From contig NC_133297.1 in the NCBI RefSeq assembly GCF_005239225.2, positions 18,030,147-18,094,146 of the forward strand: a stretch of DNA of 64,000 nt. The letters are read 5' to 3'. Below the pieces are notes generated by a model. The model searched no databases. It saw nothing but the letters and a program-made list of their open reading frames with translations, and was not told where the DNA came from. How positions within the stretch are numbered: the first letter of the stretch is position 1; the number at the start of each line of letters is the position of its first letter. The translations under genes were made by a program, and so were the position numbers. The stretch comes from Populus alba (lineage: Eukaryota; Streptophyta; Magnoliopsida; Malpighiales; Salicaceae). Positions 33,166-44,969 of this stretch are shown here, piece after piece.

Positions 33166-35507
33166 TTGGGTATGTTTAATTTAAAAAAGCATCAAATTAA
33201 TTTTTTTTAGTATTTTTTTTTAAATTTTGGTATGTTAATATTAAAAATTAAAAAAAAAATATTTTAATATATTTTTAAATAAAAAATACTCTTAAAAAAA
33301 TTAAGTATTATTTTTAGTATTCAATATATTTTTTTTTTTCAATTTCATCACCAATATTAGATTTATTTAGTATTAGACTTTATAATTTATTTCAATTAAC
33401 TTTTATATGGAGTTATCCCGGTTTTCTTTGACAGGTTAGTCTGGGTTGATTTGAGTCATTATTTTTATTCTTTTTATTTGATTTTATTTTTCATTTAATC
33501 TTTCAACATTTGATTAATTGAGAATTAAACTTTATAATTTATTTTTTTATTTGTTTTTTATAGGGTTATCACAGTCTTATAACCCGGATCGCGGTTAAGC
33601 CGGTTGAACTTGGATTTTTTTTTTTAGTTGGTTTTTTTTTTTTTAATCTCATCCTTCAATGCTAGGTTGAGTGAGAATTACATTTTATAATTTGTTTCAA
33701 TGCGTGTTTTATGAGGTATAGACTTTATAATTTGTTGTAATGTGCATTCAAAGAGGTTTTTTTGGTATCATCACCCGAATTACAAGTTTGTTTTGTTGAC
33801 TTGGATGGTTTTTTGTGTCTATTTTTTTTTTTTTTTTTTTTAATTTCATCCTTCAAATTAGGTTGATTGTGAGTTGAGTTTTATAATTTGTTTTGATGTG
33901 CTTTTCATGGGGTATCTTGGTCTTATGATCCAAGTTTGAAAGGTTAACTTAGGTCAACTCAGCTATTTTTTTAGTTGAATTTAGTTTTCAATTTCATTCT
34001 TCAACATTGAGTTGATTAAGAATTAAGTCTAATAATATTTTTTAAAATTTATTTTCTATGAGGTTATCAGGATTTCATGATCTGGATATGAGATTTGATA
34101 AGTTAACCCGAGTCAATCTAATATATTGTCGTTTCAATACTTAAAAAAAGATGTTTTCTTGATTTTTTTTTAGTTAAACTATATTTTCCTCAGTCATCTG
34201 AGCTGTATTATACTTGCCAAGTCGATTAGGTCATATCAAGTTAATCTCTATATAGTTTTTAATTTTTTTTTCCAACTAAAAACAAATTAACAACACCTGA
34301 ATATTTTTTTATGTCCAGAAAAATTTAACTTAACGTAGTGTAGGAAAATCTATGGAGTTATCACAGTCTTATAACCGATCACGGGTTAAGCTAGTTGACT
34401 TGCTTTTTTTTTTTCCTATCTTTCTTTTAGTTGATTTTTTTTTCAATTTCATTCTTCAATATTAGGTTATTTGAGAATTAGACTTCATAATTTGTTTTAG
34501 TGTGTGTTTTATGAGGTTTTTTAGTCTTATCAACAGGTCATGAGTTTGTTTTGTTGACTTATGTGGTTTTTTATGTGTTTTTCTTTTTAATTTCATCCTT
34601 TAAAATTGGGTTAATTGTGAATTGACATTCATAATTTATTTCAATGTGCTTTTTATAGGGTTATCTCGATTTCATGACCTAAGTTTGAATTTAATTTTTA
34701 AAACTCATTTTTTTAGTTCTTTCATTCTTTAATATTGGACTGATTGAGAAATGAGTTTAGTCAAGATATTTTTTCAATTTGCTTTCTATTGGGTTATCAG
34801 GATTTTATGACCTGGGTAGTATATTTGACAGGTTAACCCAAGTTGATTTGGGTCGATCTAATATGTTGTCATTTCAATATTTTAAAAAAGATGTCGTCCT
34901 GATTTTTTTAGGGTTAAACTACATTTTTCTCGATCATCCGGGTTATTTTTGGACCTACAAGTTGATTAGGTTACATTAAGTCAATTCCTATATAGTTTTT
35001 AATTTATTTTTCTACTAAAACACATTAACAACACCTGAATATTTTTTTACATCAAGAAAAAATTAAACTTGATTCGCAATGTAGTGTAGACAATTCTATG
35101 AGATTATCATAATCTTATAACTCTGGTCATGTGTTAATCCGTTTGACTTGATTTTTTTTCCTCCTTTTTTTAGTTGATTTTTCTCAATATTATGTTGATA
35201 GAAAATTAGATTTTATAATTTATTTTAATGTACGTTTTATGAGGTTTTTTTAGTCTCATCACTTGGGTCACAAGTTTGTTTTGTTGTCTATGGTGGTTTT
35301 TTGTGTTATTTTTTTAAAATTTTATCCTTTAAAATTGGGTTCATTGTGAATTGAACTTTATAATTTATTTCGATGTGCTTTTTCTATGGTTATCTCAGTC
35401 TTTTGACCTAAGTTTGAAAGGTTAACCTGAGTCAACTTAGCTTTTGTTTTTTAATTTAATTTATTTTTTAATTTTATTCTTCAACATTGGGTTCATTGGT
35501 AATTAAG

Positions 35508-35511
<4 letters not shown>

Positions 35512-35562
<51 letters not shown>
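35512..35562. repeat. TA microsatellite
   Basis: About 24 TA units. It replaces roughly 300 bases of the surrounding 745-bp unit and joins TTTAATATA directly to AACCTGACCTACAAC. Confidence 0.95.
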
Positions 35563-35569
<7 letters not shown>

Positions 35570-38500
35570 ACCTGACCTACAACATAACACCGATAATTAT
35601 ATGGTGTTATCATAGTCTTATAATTTGGGTAACAGGTTTAAGATAGTTAACTTGAGTTTTTTTGTTCTTATTTTTTTTCTAGTTGATTTATTTTCAATTT
35701 CATTTTTCAATATTAGTTTGAATGAGAATTATGCTTCATAATTTGTTTCAGTGTGTATTTTGTGAGGTTTTTCTAGTTTCATCACCCGAGTCATGAGTTT
35801 GTTTTATTGATTTAGGTGGTTTTTTGTGTCATTTGTTTTTTTAATTTCATCTTTCAAAATTAAGTTGATTGTTGATTGAGTTTCATAATTTGTTTTGATG
35901 TGTTTTTTATGGAATTATCCTGATCTCATGACCAAGGTTTGGAAGGTTAACTTGGGTCCCGATCTCATGACCTAGGTTTGGAAGGTTAACCTGGGTCGAC
36001 TCTACTTGTTTTCTTAGTTGAATTTAGTTTTTAATTTTATTCTTCAACATTTGGTTGATTTAAAATTAAGTTTAATAATATTTTTTTTTAATTTAATTTT
36101 TATAGGGTTATTAGGGTCTCATGAACTGGATAGCAAATTTGACAAGTTAACTTGAGTTGATCTGAGTTGATTTATATTTTTCTTGGTCATTCGAGTTGTC
36201 TTTGAACCTATAAAATCGACTGTCACATTAATTCAATCATTATATAGTTTTAATTTTTTTCTACTAAAAAACTCATTAACAACATCTAGATATTTCTTTT
36301 ATATTCAGAAAAAATTTAATCCAACCTGCAGTGTAGCACAAACAATTATCTAGTAATATATTAAAACCCCTTGGCATTTCACTATAGCACTAAACAATGA
36401 AATGTCAAGGCATCATGAACTTTAGTCCTAAAAAATAAAAATAAAAAAAAAAAATAAAAAAAAAAACTGAGAACTGTTTATTTTTTTTTAGTGTTCATCT
36501 TGTTTTTCTCTTTCAATTTCATCCTTCAATATTAGGTTTACAAGGTATTAAAGTTCATAATTTATTTTAATTTACTTTCTATGGAATTATCCTAGTCTCT
36601 TTACTCAAGTTTGACAAGTTAATCCTGGTTGACTTAAGTCATTGTTTTTGTGCCTTTTTATTTGATTTTATTTTCAATTTAATCCTTTATTGGGTTGATT
36701 GAAAATTAAGTTTCATAATTTATTTTTATTTTTATTTTTTGCTTTTTATGGGGTTATCACAATCTTATAACTCGGGTCGCAGGTTAAGCTGGTTTACATG
36801 GGTTTTGTTTTCTTTTTTTAGCTGGTTTCTTTTTTAATCTCATCCTTCAATGTTAGATTTGTTAAGAGTTACATTTTATAATTTGTTTCAGTATGTGTTC
36901 TATGAGGTCTAGGCTTTATAATTTGTTGCAATGTGCATTTAATGAGGTTTTTCTTGTATCATCACCTGGATTACGAGTTTGTTTTGTTCACTTTGGTGGT
37001 TTTTATGTCTTTTTTTTTTTTGTAATTTCAATTTAATCCTTTATTGGGTTGATTGAAAATTAAGTTTCATAATTTATTTTTTATTTTTTTTATGGGGTTA
37101 TCACAATCTTATAACTCGGGTCACGGGTTAAGCCATTTGACTTGGGTTTTGTTTTCTTTTTTTAGCTAGTTTCTTTTTGAATCTCATCCTTTAATGTTAG
37201 ATTTGTTGAGAATTCCGTTTTATAATTTGTTTTAGTATGTGTTCTATGAGGTTTTAGCTTTATAATTTGTTGCAATGTGCATTCAATGAGGGTTTTTTTG
37301 GTATCATCACCCGGATTACGATTTTGTTTTGTTCACTTAGGTGGTTTTTATGTCTTTTTTTTTTTGTTTTGTTTTTTTTTTTTTTTTTGTAATTTCATCA
37401 TTCAAAACTAAGTTGATTGTGACTTGAGTTTTATAATTTGTTTTGATGTGTTTTTTATGGAGTTATTTTAATCTCATGATCCAAGTTTGAAAGGTTAACT
37501 TAGGTCAACTCTGCTCATTTTTTTTAATTAAATTTAGTTTTCAATTTCATTCTTCAACATTGAGTTGATTGAGAATTGAGTTTAATAATATTTTTTAATT
37601 TTTTTTCTGTGTGGTTATCAGGATTTCATGATATGGGTAGTAGATTTGAGAAGTTAACCTAAGTTAATCTAATATATTGTGATTTCAATACTTAAAAATA
37701 GATGTCTTCTTGATTTTTTTTGAGTTAAACTACATTTTCCTCAGTCATCTGAGTTGTCTTGTACCTGCCAAGTCGAATAGATCATATTAAGTTAATCCCT
37801 ATATAGTTTTAATTTTTTTACTACTAAAAAACAAATTAACAACACCTAAGTATATTTTTATGTCCCGAAAAAAATTTAACCTAACCTGCAACATAGTGCA
37901 AACAAATCTATGGGGTTATCAAGGTTTTATAATCCAGGTTGCAGGTTAAGCCGGTTGACTTTTGTTTTTTTTGTCTTTTTTTTTCAATTTTATTCTTTAA
38001 TATTAGGTTGTCTGAGAATTAGGCTTCATAATTTGTTTCAATGTGCATTTTATGAGTTTTTTTGGTCTTATCACCAAGTTACAAGTTTGTTATGTGGACT
38101 TAGGTGATTTTTTTGTGTGTTTTTCTTTTTAATTTCATCCTTTAAATTGGGTTAATTGTGAATTAAATTTCATTATTTGTTTCGATGTGTTTTCTATGGG
38201 GTTACCTCGATTTCATGACATAGGTTTGAAAGGTTAACTTGAGTTGACTAAACTCATTTTTTTAGTTGAATTTGATTTTCAATTTTATTCTTTAATATTA
38301 AGCTAATTGAGAATTAAGTTTAATAATATATATATTTTTAATTTATTTTTTATAAGGTTATTAGAGTTTCATGACCTAAGTAGTAGATTTAATCGGTTAA
38401 TCCGAGTTGATTTGAGTCGATCTAATATGTTGTCGTTTTAATAGTTAAAAAAAGATGTCATCTTGAATTTTTTGGGTTAAACTACATTTTTTTTGGTCAT

Positions 38501-39740
38501 CCAGGTTATTTTCGGACCTGCCAAGTTGACTAGGTCACATCAAGTCAATTCTTGTATAGTTTTAATTTATTTTTCTACTAAAAACACATTAAGAGCATCT
38601 GAATATTTTCTTACATCAAGAAAAAAATTAAACTCGATTCTCAATGTAGCATAGACAATTCTATGAGGTTATCATAATCTTATAACTTCGGTCATGTGTT
38701 AATCCGGTTGACTTGAGTTTTTTTTCCTCCTTTGTTTAGTTGATTTTTCTCAATATTAGGTTTGACTGAAAATTGAACTTTATAATTTATTTTAATGTGC
38801 ACTCTATAAGATTTTTCTAGTCTTATCACCCGGCTCACAAGTTTGTTTTTTTGACTTGGGTGGTTTTTTGTATCATTTTTTTTTTTAAATTTATCCTTTG
38901 AAATTAGATTGATTGTGAATTGAACTTCATAATTTGTTTTGATGTGTTTTTTTTTTTTTTTTGTTATCTCAGTTTCATGACTTAGGTTTGAAAGGTTAAC
39001 CTAGGTTGACTCAGGTTTTTTTTTTAATTTAATTTAGTTTTCAATTTCATTATTCAACATTGAATTAATTGATAATTGAGTTTATATATATAATTTGCTT
39101 TCTATAGGGTGATCAGAGTCTTATGATTTGGGTAGCATATTTGACAGGTTAACCCGAGTTGATCTAAGTCAATTTAATATATTATTGTTTCAATACTTAA
39201 AAAAAATGTCTTGATTTTTTTGAGTTAAACTATATTTTTCTTGGTCATTTAGGTTATCTTTAGACCTACCAAGTTGATTAGGTCACATCAGATCAATCCT
39301 TATATAGTTTTATTTTTTTCTATTAAAAATCACATTAACAACACCTGAATATTTTTATGTCTAGAAAAACTTTAACCCGATCCACAACATAGTGCTGATA
39401 ATTATATGGTGTTATCATAGTTTTATAATCCAGGTCACGAGTTAAACTAGTTACCTTAAGTTTTTTTTTTGTTTTTCTAATTGATTTATTTTCAATCTCA
39501 TCCTTTAGTATTAGTTTGACTGAGAATTAGGTTTCATAATTTGTTTCAGTGTATGTTTTATAGGGTTTTTCTAGTTTCATCACTCGATTCATAAGTTTGT
39601 TTTATTGACTTGAGTGGTTTTTTGTGTCATTTTTTTTTTAAAATTTCATCTCTCAAAATTAGGTTGATTGTGAATTGAGTTTCATAATTTGTTTTAATGT
39701 GTTTTTTATGGAATTATCTCGATCTCATGACCTAGGTTTG

Positions 39741-40161
39741 TGACACGACCAAAAAATTGATGTCTTCTCCCAAGTGCAGGAGTGTCGAAGTAATAAATAA
39801 CCCGGCAAGACTGGGGTCGAACCACAGAGAGGTTAATTGTATAAATTATAAATAACAACACAACAACAACAATAATAACAACAACAACAACAATAATAAC
39901 AATAATAGCAATAACAACAACAACAACAACAATAATAATAATAATAATACTCAGTACATGGTGTTGTTATATCTGAGAATGATCTAAAAGATCGGGTCAC
40001 AGGTTTCCAGCATATATACTGAGTTTATGAAAAGATCAAAGAGTATATTATATAATATAAACAGATTTCTGATGCGAATGAACAAGGCAAGACCAACAAT
40101 ATCAGGATCCTTGATCAAACACAGAGCATACTTAACGTATATAAAATATAACAAGAATGTA

Positions 40162-40221
<60 letters not shown>

Positions 40222-41634
40222 AAAAAGAAGAGTTTGAGATGGAAGATTAATGTAAGGATTAAACAATGATAAAAACAAATGTCAAGGTTAGAGGATCCAC
40301 CAATGGTATTTCAAACAAGTATAGTATAAACTCTTATTACTCAATTTGGAAACCACACATGAAGGAGGTTCCAACCGGATGATTTGTCATTAATAGCTCA
40401 TTATAAATTATTAACATGATCATATTAATTATCTTATTTATATAACACTAAACTTTTAAATATTGTCAGGAATTCATGATGTTAACAACAAATCAAGTTC
40501 CTTTCATAGCCCAGGTGTAGGTAATACCATACGGTTGGGCTATGAGAGTGCCAAGCATTTGTTGTACCAAGTATTATACAACACAAATCTAGATTAACCA
40601 TTTAACAAGCAAGGTATTAAGAATTAGTAAGATAAAAAGATAAGACATGTTAATATTAAACATTAAGGTCCATGTTGAGTTTACACCATACTTGTTCTTA
40701 CACCATTAGTGTAACCTTTTCACCTTGACATAATAAACTTAGCTAAACATAATAAAGAAGAGAAACATAAATAAACAAAACAAGAACATAAAGAAGATAC
40801 AAGTTAACTAAGGAAAGGAAAGGAAATGAAAAGCATAAACAAGAAATTAATGAAAGCAAAACTTAAGAATTACAAAAAATATAAAGAGCGAAATAAAGAG
40901 CATGAACTTGATCTGAACAACCAAACCCCCAAATACATGGCAAATGCCTCCTTTTATAGGCCAAAATTCAGAATTATTGATTTGATGACTAATTGTTGAG
41001 TGGGTGGCCAACTTTTGACTTTGTGAAAATCATTATCTTCTTGTCTAAATAAAAAGAAAATGCTAGCATCAGAACTGGGTCCACTTGAAAGCATGAAAGT
41101 TGTAGGAAATTGACTCAGTTTTCCAGGAAAAAAAAATGGAGGTGATTTGGGCTTCTAGAACATCATATATGGGCCAAACACTGAACAGTATTTGGGCTGC
41201 AGGACAGATTCGGACTTCTCCGTTGTTGCTTAATTTGAACTTGAAAACGGCCTTCTTAGATCTTGATGAAAACATGAAAGTTGTAGGCCTATGTCTTACT
41301 GAATTTGTGTAAAAATTTGAGGTCATTTGGACATCTAGAACTCGAGATATGACCCAATTACCGAACAGTGTTCCAGTTTGGACTGCACCAACATCTCTTT
41401 TTCTAAGTTTGGCCCTCTCTTTGTCCTTTCAATTTCCATACTTGAACTCTTCAATCAATCCTTTGATTTATGTGATAAGCCTGCATTTAAGATGAACATT
41501 TACCATATATTAAGGCATTTTATAATATTAAACTTGTTAATATAAAACATGCTTTAGTTAAGGAGTTATTGATACTTTAAGTGCAAAATGATGATATAAA
41601 CCCTTGATAAACATGCACTTTTAAGTACTAATCA
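39741..41634 (-). mobile_element. Solo LTR of the Athila-like family, reverse orientation, TSD GTTTG
   Basis: Reading the minus strand it begins TGATTAGTACTTAAAAGTGC and ends GGTCGTGTCA, as the 3' LTR at 21153-22753 does. GTTTG flanks it on both sides (39736-39740 and 41635-41639). Length is 1894 because the microsatellite region is split. AAC/AAT units at 39855-39950 and AAT units at 40159-40213 are separated by about 200 bases not present in the other copies. It interrupts the tandem array, so it is younger than that array. ORFs in it are not genes. Confidence 0.93.
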
Positions 41635-43133
41635 GTTTGGAAGGTTAATCTGGGTTGATTCAACTTGTTTTTTTAGTTGAATTTAGTTTTTAATTTTATT
41701 TTTCAACATTTGGTTGATTGAAAATTAAGTTTAATAATATATTTTTTTAATTTGCTTTCTGTAAGGTTATTAGGGTCTCATGGCCTAGATAACAGATTTA
41801 ACAAGTTAACCTGAGTTGATCCGAGTTGATCTATATTTTTCTTATTCATCCAGGTTGTTTTTGAATCTATCAAATCGACTATGTCACATCAATTCAATCT
41901 ACTAAAAACTCATTAACAACACCTAGATATTTTTTTATATTTTAGAAAAAAATTATTCTAACCCGCAGTGTAACACAAACAATTATCTAATAATATATTA
42001 AAACCCCCTGGCATTTTACTATAGCAGTAACCATTAAATGTCAAGGCATTATGCGCTTTAGTCTTAAAAAATATTTATTTTTTTAGTGTTCAGCTTGTTT
42101 TTCTCTTTCAATTTCATCTTCAATATTAGATTTACTAGGTATTAAACTTTATAATTTGTTTCAATTTATTTTTTATGAAGTTATCCTGGTCTTGTTACTC
42201 AAGTTTAACAGGTTAACTCGAGTTGACTTGGGTCATTATTTTTATCCTTTTTTATTTGATTTTATTTTCAATTGAATGCTTTAACATTGAGTTAATCGAG
42301 AATTGAGCTTTATAATTTATTTTTTATTTGCTTACTATGAGGTAATCACAGTCTTATAACTCGAGACGCGGGTTAAGCTGATTGACTTGTTTTTTTTCTT
42401 TCTTTTTTTAGTTGGTTTCTTTTTCAATCTCATCCTTCAATATTAGGTTGACCGTGAATTACGCTTTATAATTTATTTTAATATGCATTATATGAGGTTT
42501 TCTAGTCTTATCACCCATGTCACGAGCTTCATAATTTGTGTCTCTTTATTTTTTTTTTAATTTTTTGTAATTTCATCCTTCAACATTAGGTTAACTGTGA
42601 ACTAAGATTTATAATTTGTTTCAATGAACTTTTTTAATGGGGTTACATGCTCTTATGACCGAAGTTTGAACGATTAATTTGGGTCGAATCGGCTCTTTCT
42701 TTTCAATTGAATTTAGTTTTTAATTTTATTCTTCAACATTAGGTTGATTGGAGATTGAATTTAATATATTTTTTAATTTTTTTTCTATAGGGTTATTATG
42801 GTCTTATAACCCGAGTAGCAGATTTGACTGGTTATCCCAAATTGATATGAGTCGATTTAATATGTTGTCGTTTCAATACTTAAAAAAAGATGTCGTCTCG
42901 GTTTTTTTAGTTAAAGTATATTTTTCTCGGTCATCTGGGCTGTCTTTAGACCTGTCAAATTGACTAGGTCATATCAAGCTAATTCCTATATTAATTTTTA
43001 TTTTATTTTTTTTATATTTTCTTATCATTTTGATATTTTAATGTCAAAAATAATTTTTAAAAAATAAAAAAATATATTATTTTAATATATTTCCTCACAA
43101 AAAAATATTTTAAAAAACATCTACCACATTCCC

Positions 43134-43839
43134 AAACAGTCTTAATGTCAAAAAGGAGAAATGAGTGCCAGGTCCGCAAAGTAATGATCGCCAATTTGAT
43201 TATCTTCAGGTTGCTTTTCCGATTCCAGTAAGCGCACCTTCAATCTTGATGGTTACAACACTCCTTTCCGTACCCTTTCTCCTTTTACAGAGGGGCTTTG
43301 TCTGTAAGAGCCATTGTTGCTCTTCTGATACAGTATACATTGCGGGGTCAGATACTATCTTTGATTGCCCACGTCAATTGCTCTACTAACACCGTACAGG
43401 AGGAGTACATGTTTTTAAGGAGTTGATCAAGCGCTGATGGAGTCAACGTTTGCTCTGTTAACATACAAGAGCAATTTAACTGATTAAATTCCAATAGCAC
43501 TTGCACATTCTCAAATAACCTGCGACCCCTAACAGCACAGTTTTTTACGAGGAAGAACCCATTTTCACTGCCGTTGCTTGTGCAACTGGGGAAGTAGAGG
43601 ATGGCTGTCACCTTTTTTGTTTTGATAATTTCCAACTGAGGAATGGAGTTTTTAGGTCTTAATCGGGCACAACATCGGAATTTCTTTTTGAACCTCGTAT
43701 CAAAAAGACCTCGACCCTGGTAGAAAAAGCTTTTGATGCATAAAGATGAAAGCATGGATTACGAATTGAAGATCCATCGGCATGCAACATTTATGTGGAT
43801 GCAACTATGCATAGCATATGACTGCTGATAGTTTTAATT
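43134..43839. other. Spacer with an unassigned 135-codon minus-strand frame
   Basis: Base composition is more balanced than in the flanking repeats. A minus-strand frame from ATG 43755 to a stop at 43348 codes for 135 residues rich in Lys, Cys and Leu. It has no signal peptide, repeat or domain that I recognise. It could be an exon of an old gene or chance. The opposite strand has a weaker 74-codon frame. Confidence 0.35.
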
Positions 43840-44635
43840 AAGAGTGGTTATTTTCGATTTGATTTGGTTTTTACCTCAAAAAAAACAACCAAACCAGTTT
43901 TTTTTTAAAAAAAATCAAACCAAAATCAAGTCAAACCGACCAATTTCGGTTTGGTTCTTGATTTCCAAAAATCAAGAAAACCTATGTCTCATTTCTTGAA
44001 CCTTATCACCATCAAACAAAACAAACTTAGCAAGATCCTGTTTGAGATTGAACTGGTCTTGTTTGAGAAACAAAACAAACTTATGCCTCATTTCCTTAGC
44101 CTTGTCATCATCAAGATCAAGCAAATGGAAGCACTGGTATTCCCTTTCATTCTCAACAAGTTCAACAGTTCTCTTTCATCCACTCCTTTTCAACTTCTCA
44201 TAATAATTCTTAGCTGCAATAGTCAAATAATCTTCCTTAACTACAAAGATCAACATCCTCTTACACCCAAGCCTAGCAAGATCCTCTACACCCAAATTCA
44301 TCCTAGGATCAAGAGGCGAGAGGGGGTTGCTTCCAAGTCTAGGGGGAGGAAGAGGGAGAAAAAAAAAGAAGAGAGAGGGGGGGCTGCTGGTGGCTACGGT
44401 TATTGGGTGGAGAGGTAATTTTTTCTATTTATAGTACTTTTTTTTTGAACTAGTTTGGTTCGGTTCAGGTTAACCAGTTCCTGCATTACAAAACCAAAAA
44501 TCAAACCAAACCAAGATTTTTCTAACTATTCTAATCGGTTTAATTGGTTTTTTTTCTCAGTTTGGTTTTTTCGGTTAATTTTTTTTTCAGTTTTCTCGGT
44601 TTATTCGGTTTTCTGGTTTTTTTGCACACCCATAG
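43840..44635. mobile_element. Non-autonomous repeat with GTGGTTATTTTCG...CACCCATA ends (long copy with insert)
   Basis: Starts AAGAGTGGTTATTTTCG and ends TTGCACACCCATAG, as the copy at 30661-31028 does. Both flanks are built of GGTTTGGTT words. About 430 bases in the middle (roughly 43985-44420) are unlike the short copy and contain a 155-codon plus-strand frame (43951-44418) ending in a Lys/Arg/Gly-rich tail. That frame has no recognisable domain. Confidence 0.5.
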
Positions 44636-44969
44636 TTTCAATTCTATAGTTTCAAGCAGGCGAGAGAAAGAACAATACAACAAGAGGCAATTCCAAAGGA
44701 ATATGACTCCTGGAGGGGCAATGGGAGGTGCATGTCATGCAAGGAGAATCATAGAGCAATAAGATGCAATGGTTCTTCGAATATACCATCATATTATCGT
44801 CCAGAATTACTTTTGCCTCGGCACCACCAGTAAAGGCACTGCATGTAACTATGCGTTGAAAGTGGAAAGAGTTTATGCAATTGCACAAGCTATTTCATCT
44901 TTTACCATACAAAAAGTTTCTATGGATAATTACAAAAACAATAAACTAAATGAGAACACGGTTATCTAT

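Larger units (their letters stand above)
33166..43133. repeat. 10-kb hierarchical tandem array, roughly 745-bp unit, with MITE-like outer ends
   Basis: The landmark CAACACCTGAATATTT recurs at 34291, 35029, 36280, 37840, 38593, 39339 and 41917. Three clean spacings are 738, 753 and 746; the last is 679 after removing the inserted solo LTR. Inside each unit a shorter phrase (ATTGAGTTGATTGAGAATTA, then GTTTCATAATTTG) repeats every 150-190 bases. A larger block beginning TCTTTCAATTTCATC and containing GATTTTATTTTCAATTTAATC starts near 33340, 36510 and 42105, giving a third level. The left end ACTGTGTTGGGTATGT and the right end (minus strand ACTGTTTGGGAATGT) are similar inverted sequences. No ORF in it (all under about 70 codons) looks coding. 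Confidence 0.8.

Noticed and set aside
40027..40218. ORF with a long Asn run in the solo LTR
   Set aside because: Product of an AAT microsatellite in an LTR on the opposite strand; no start or domain support.
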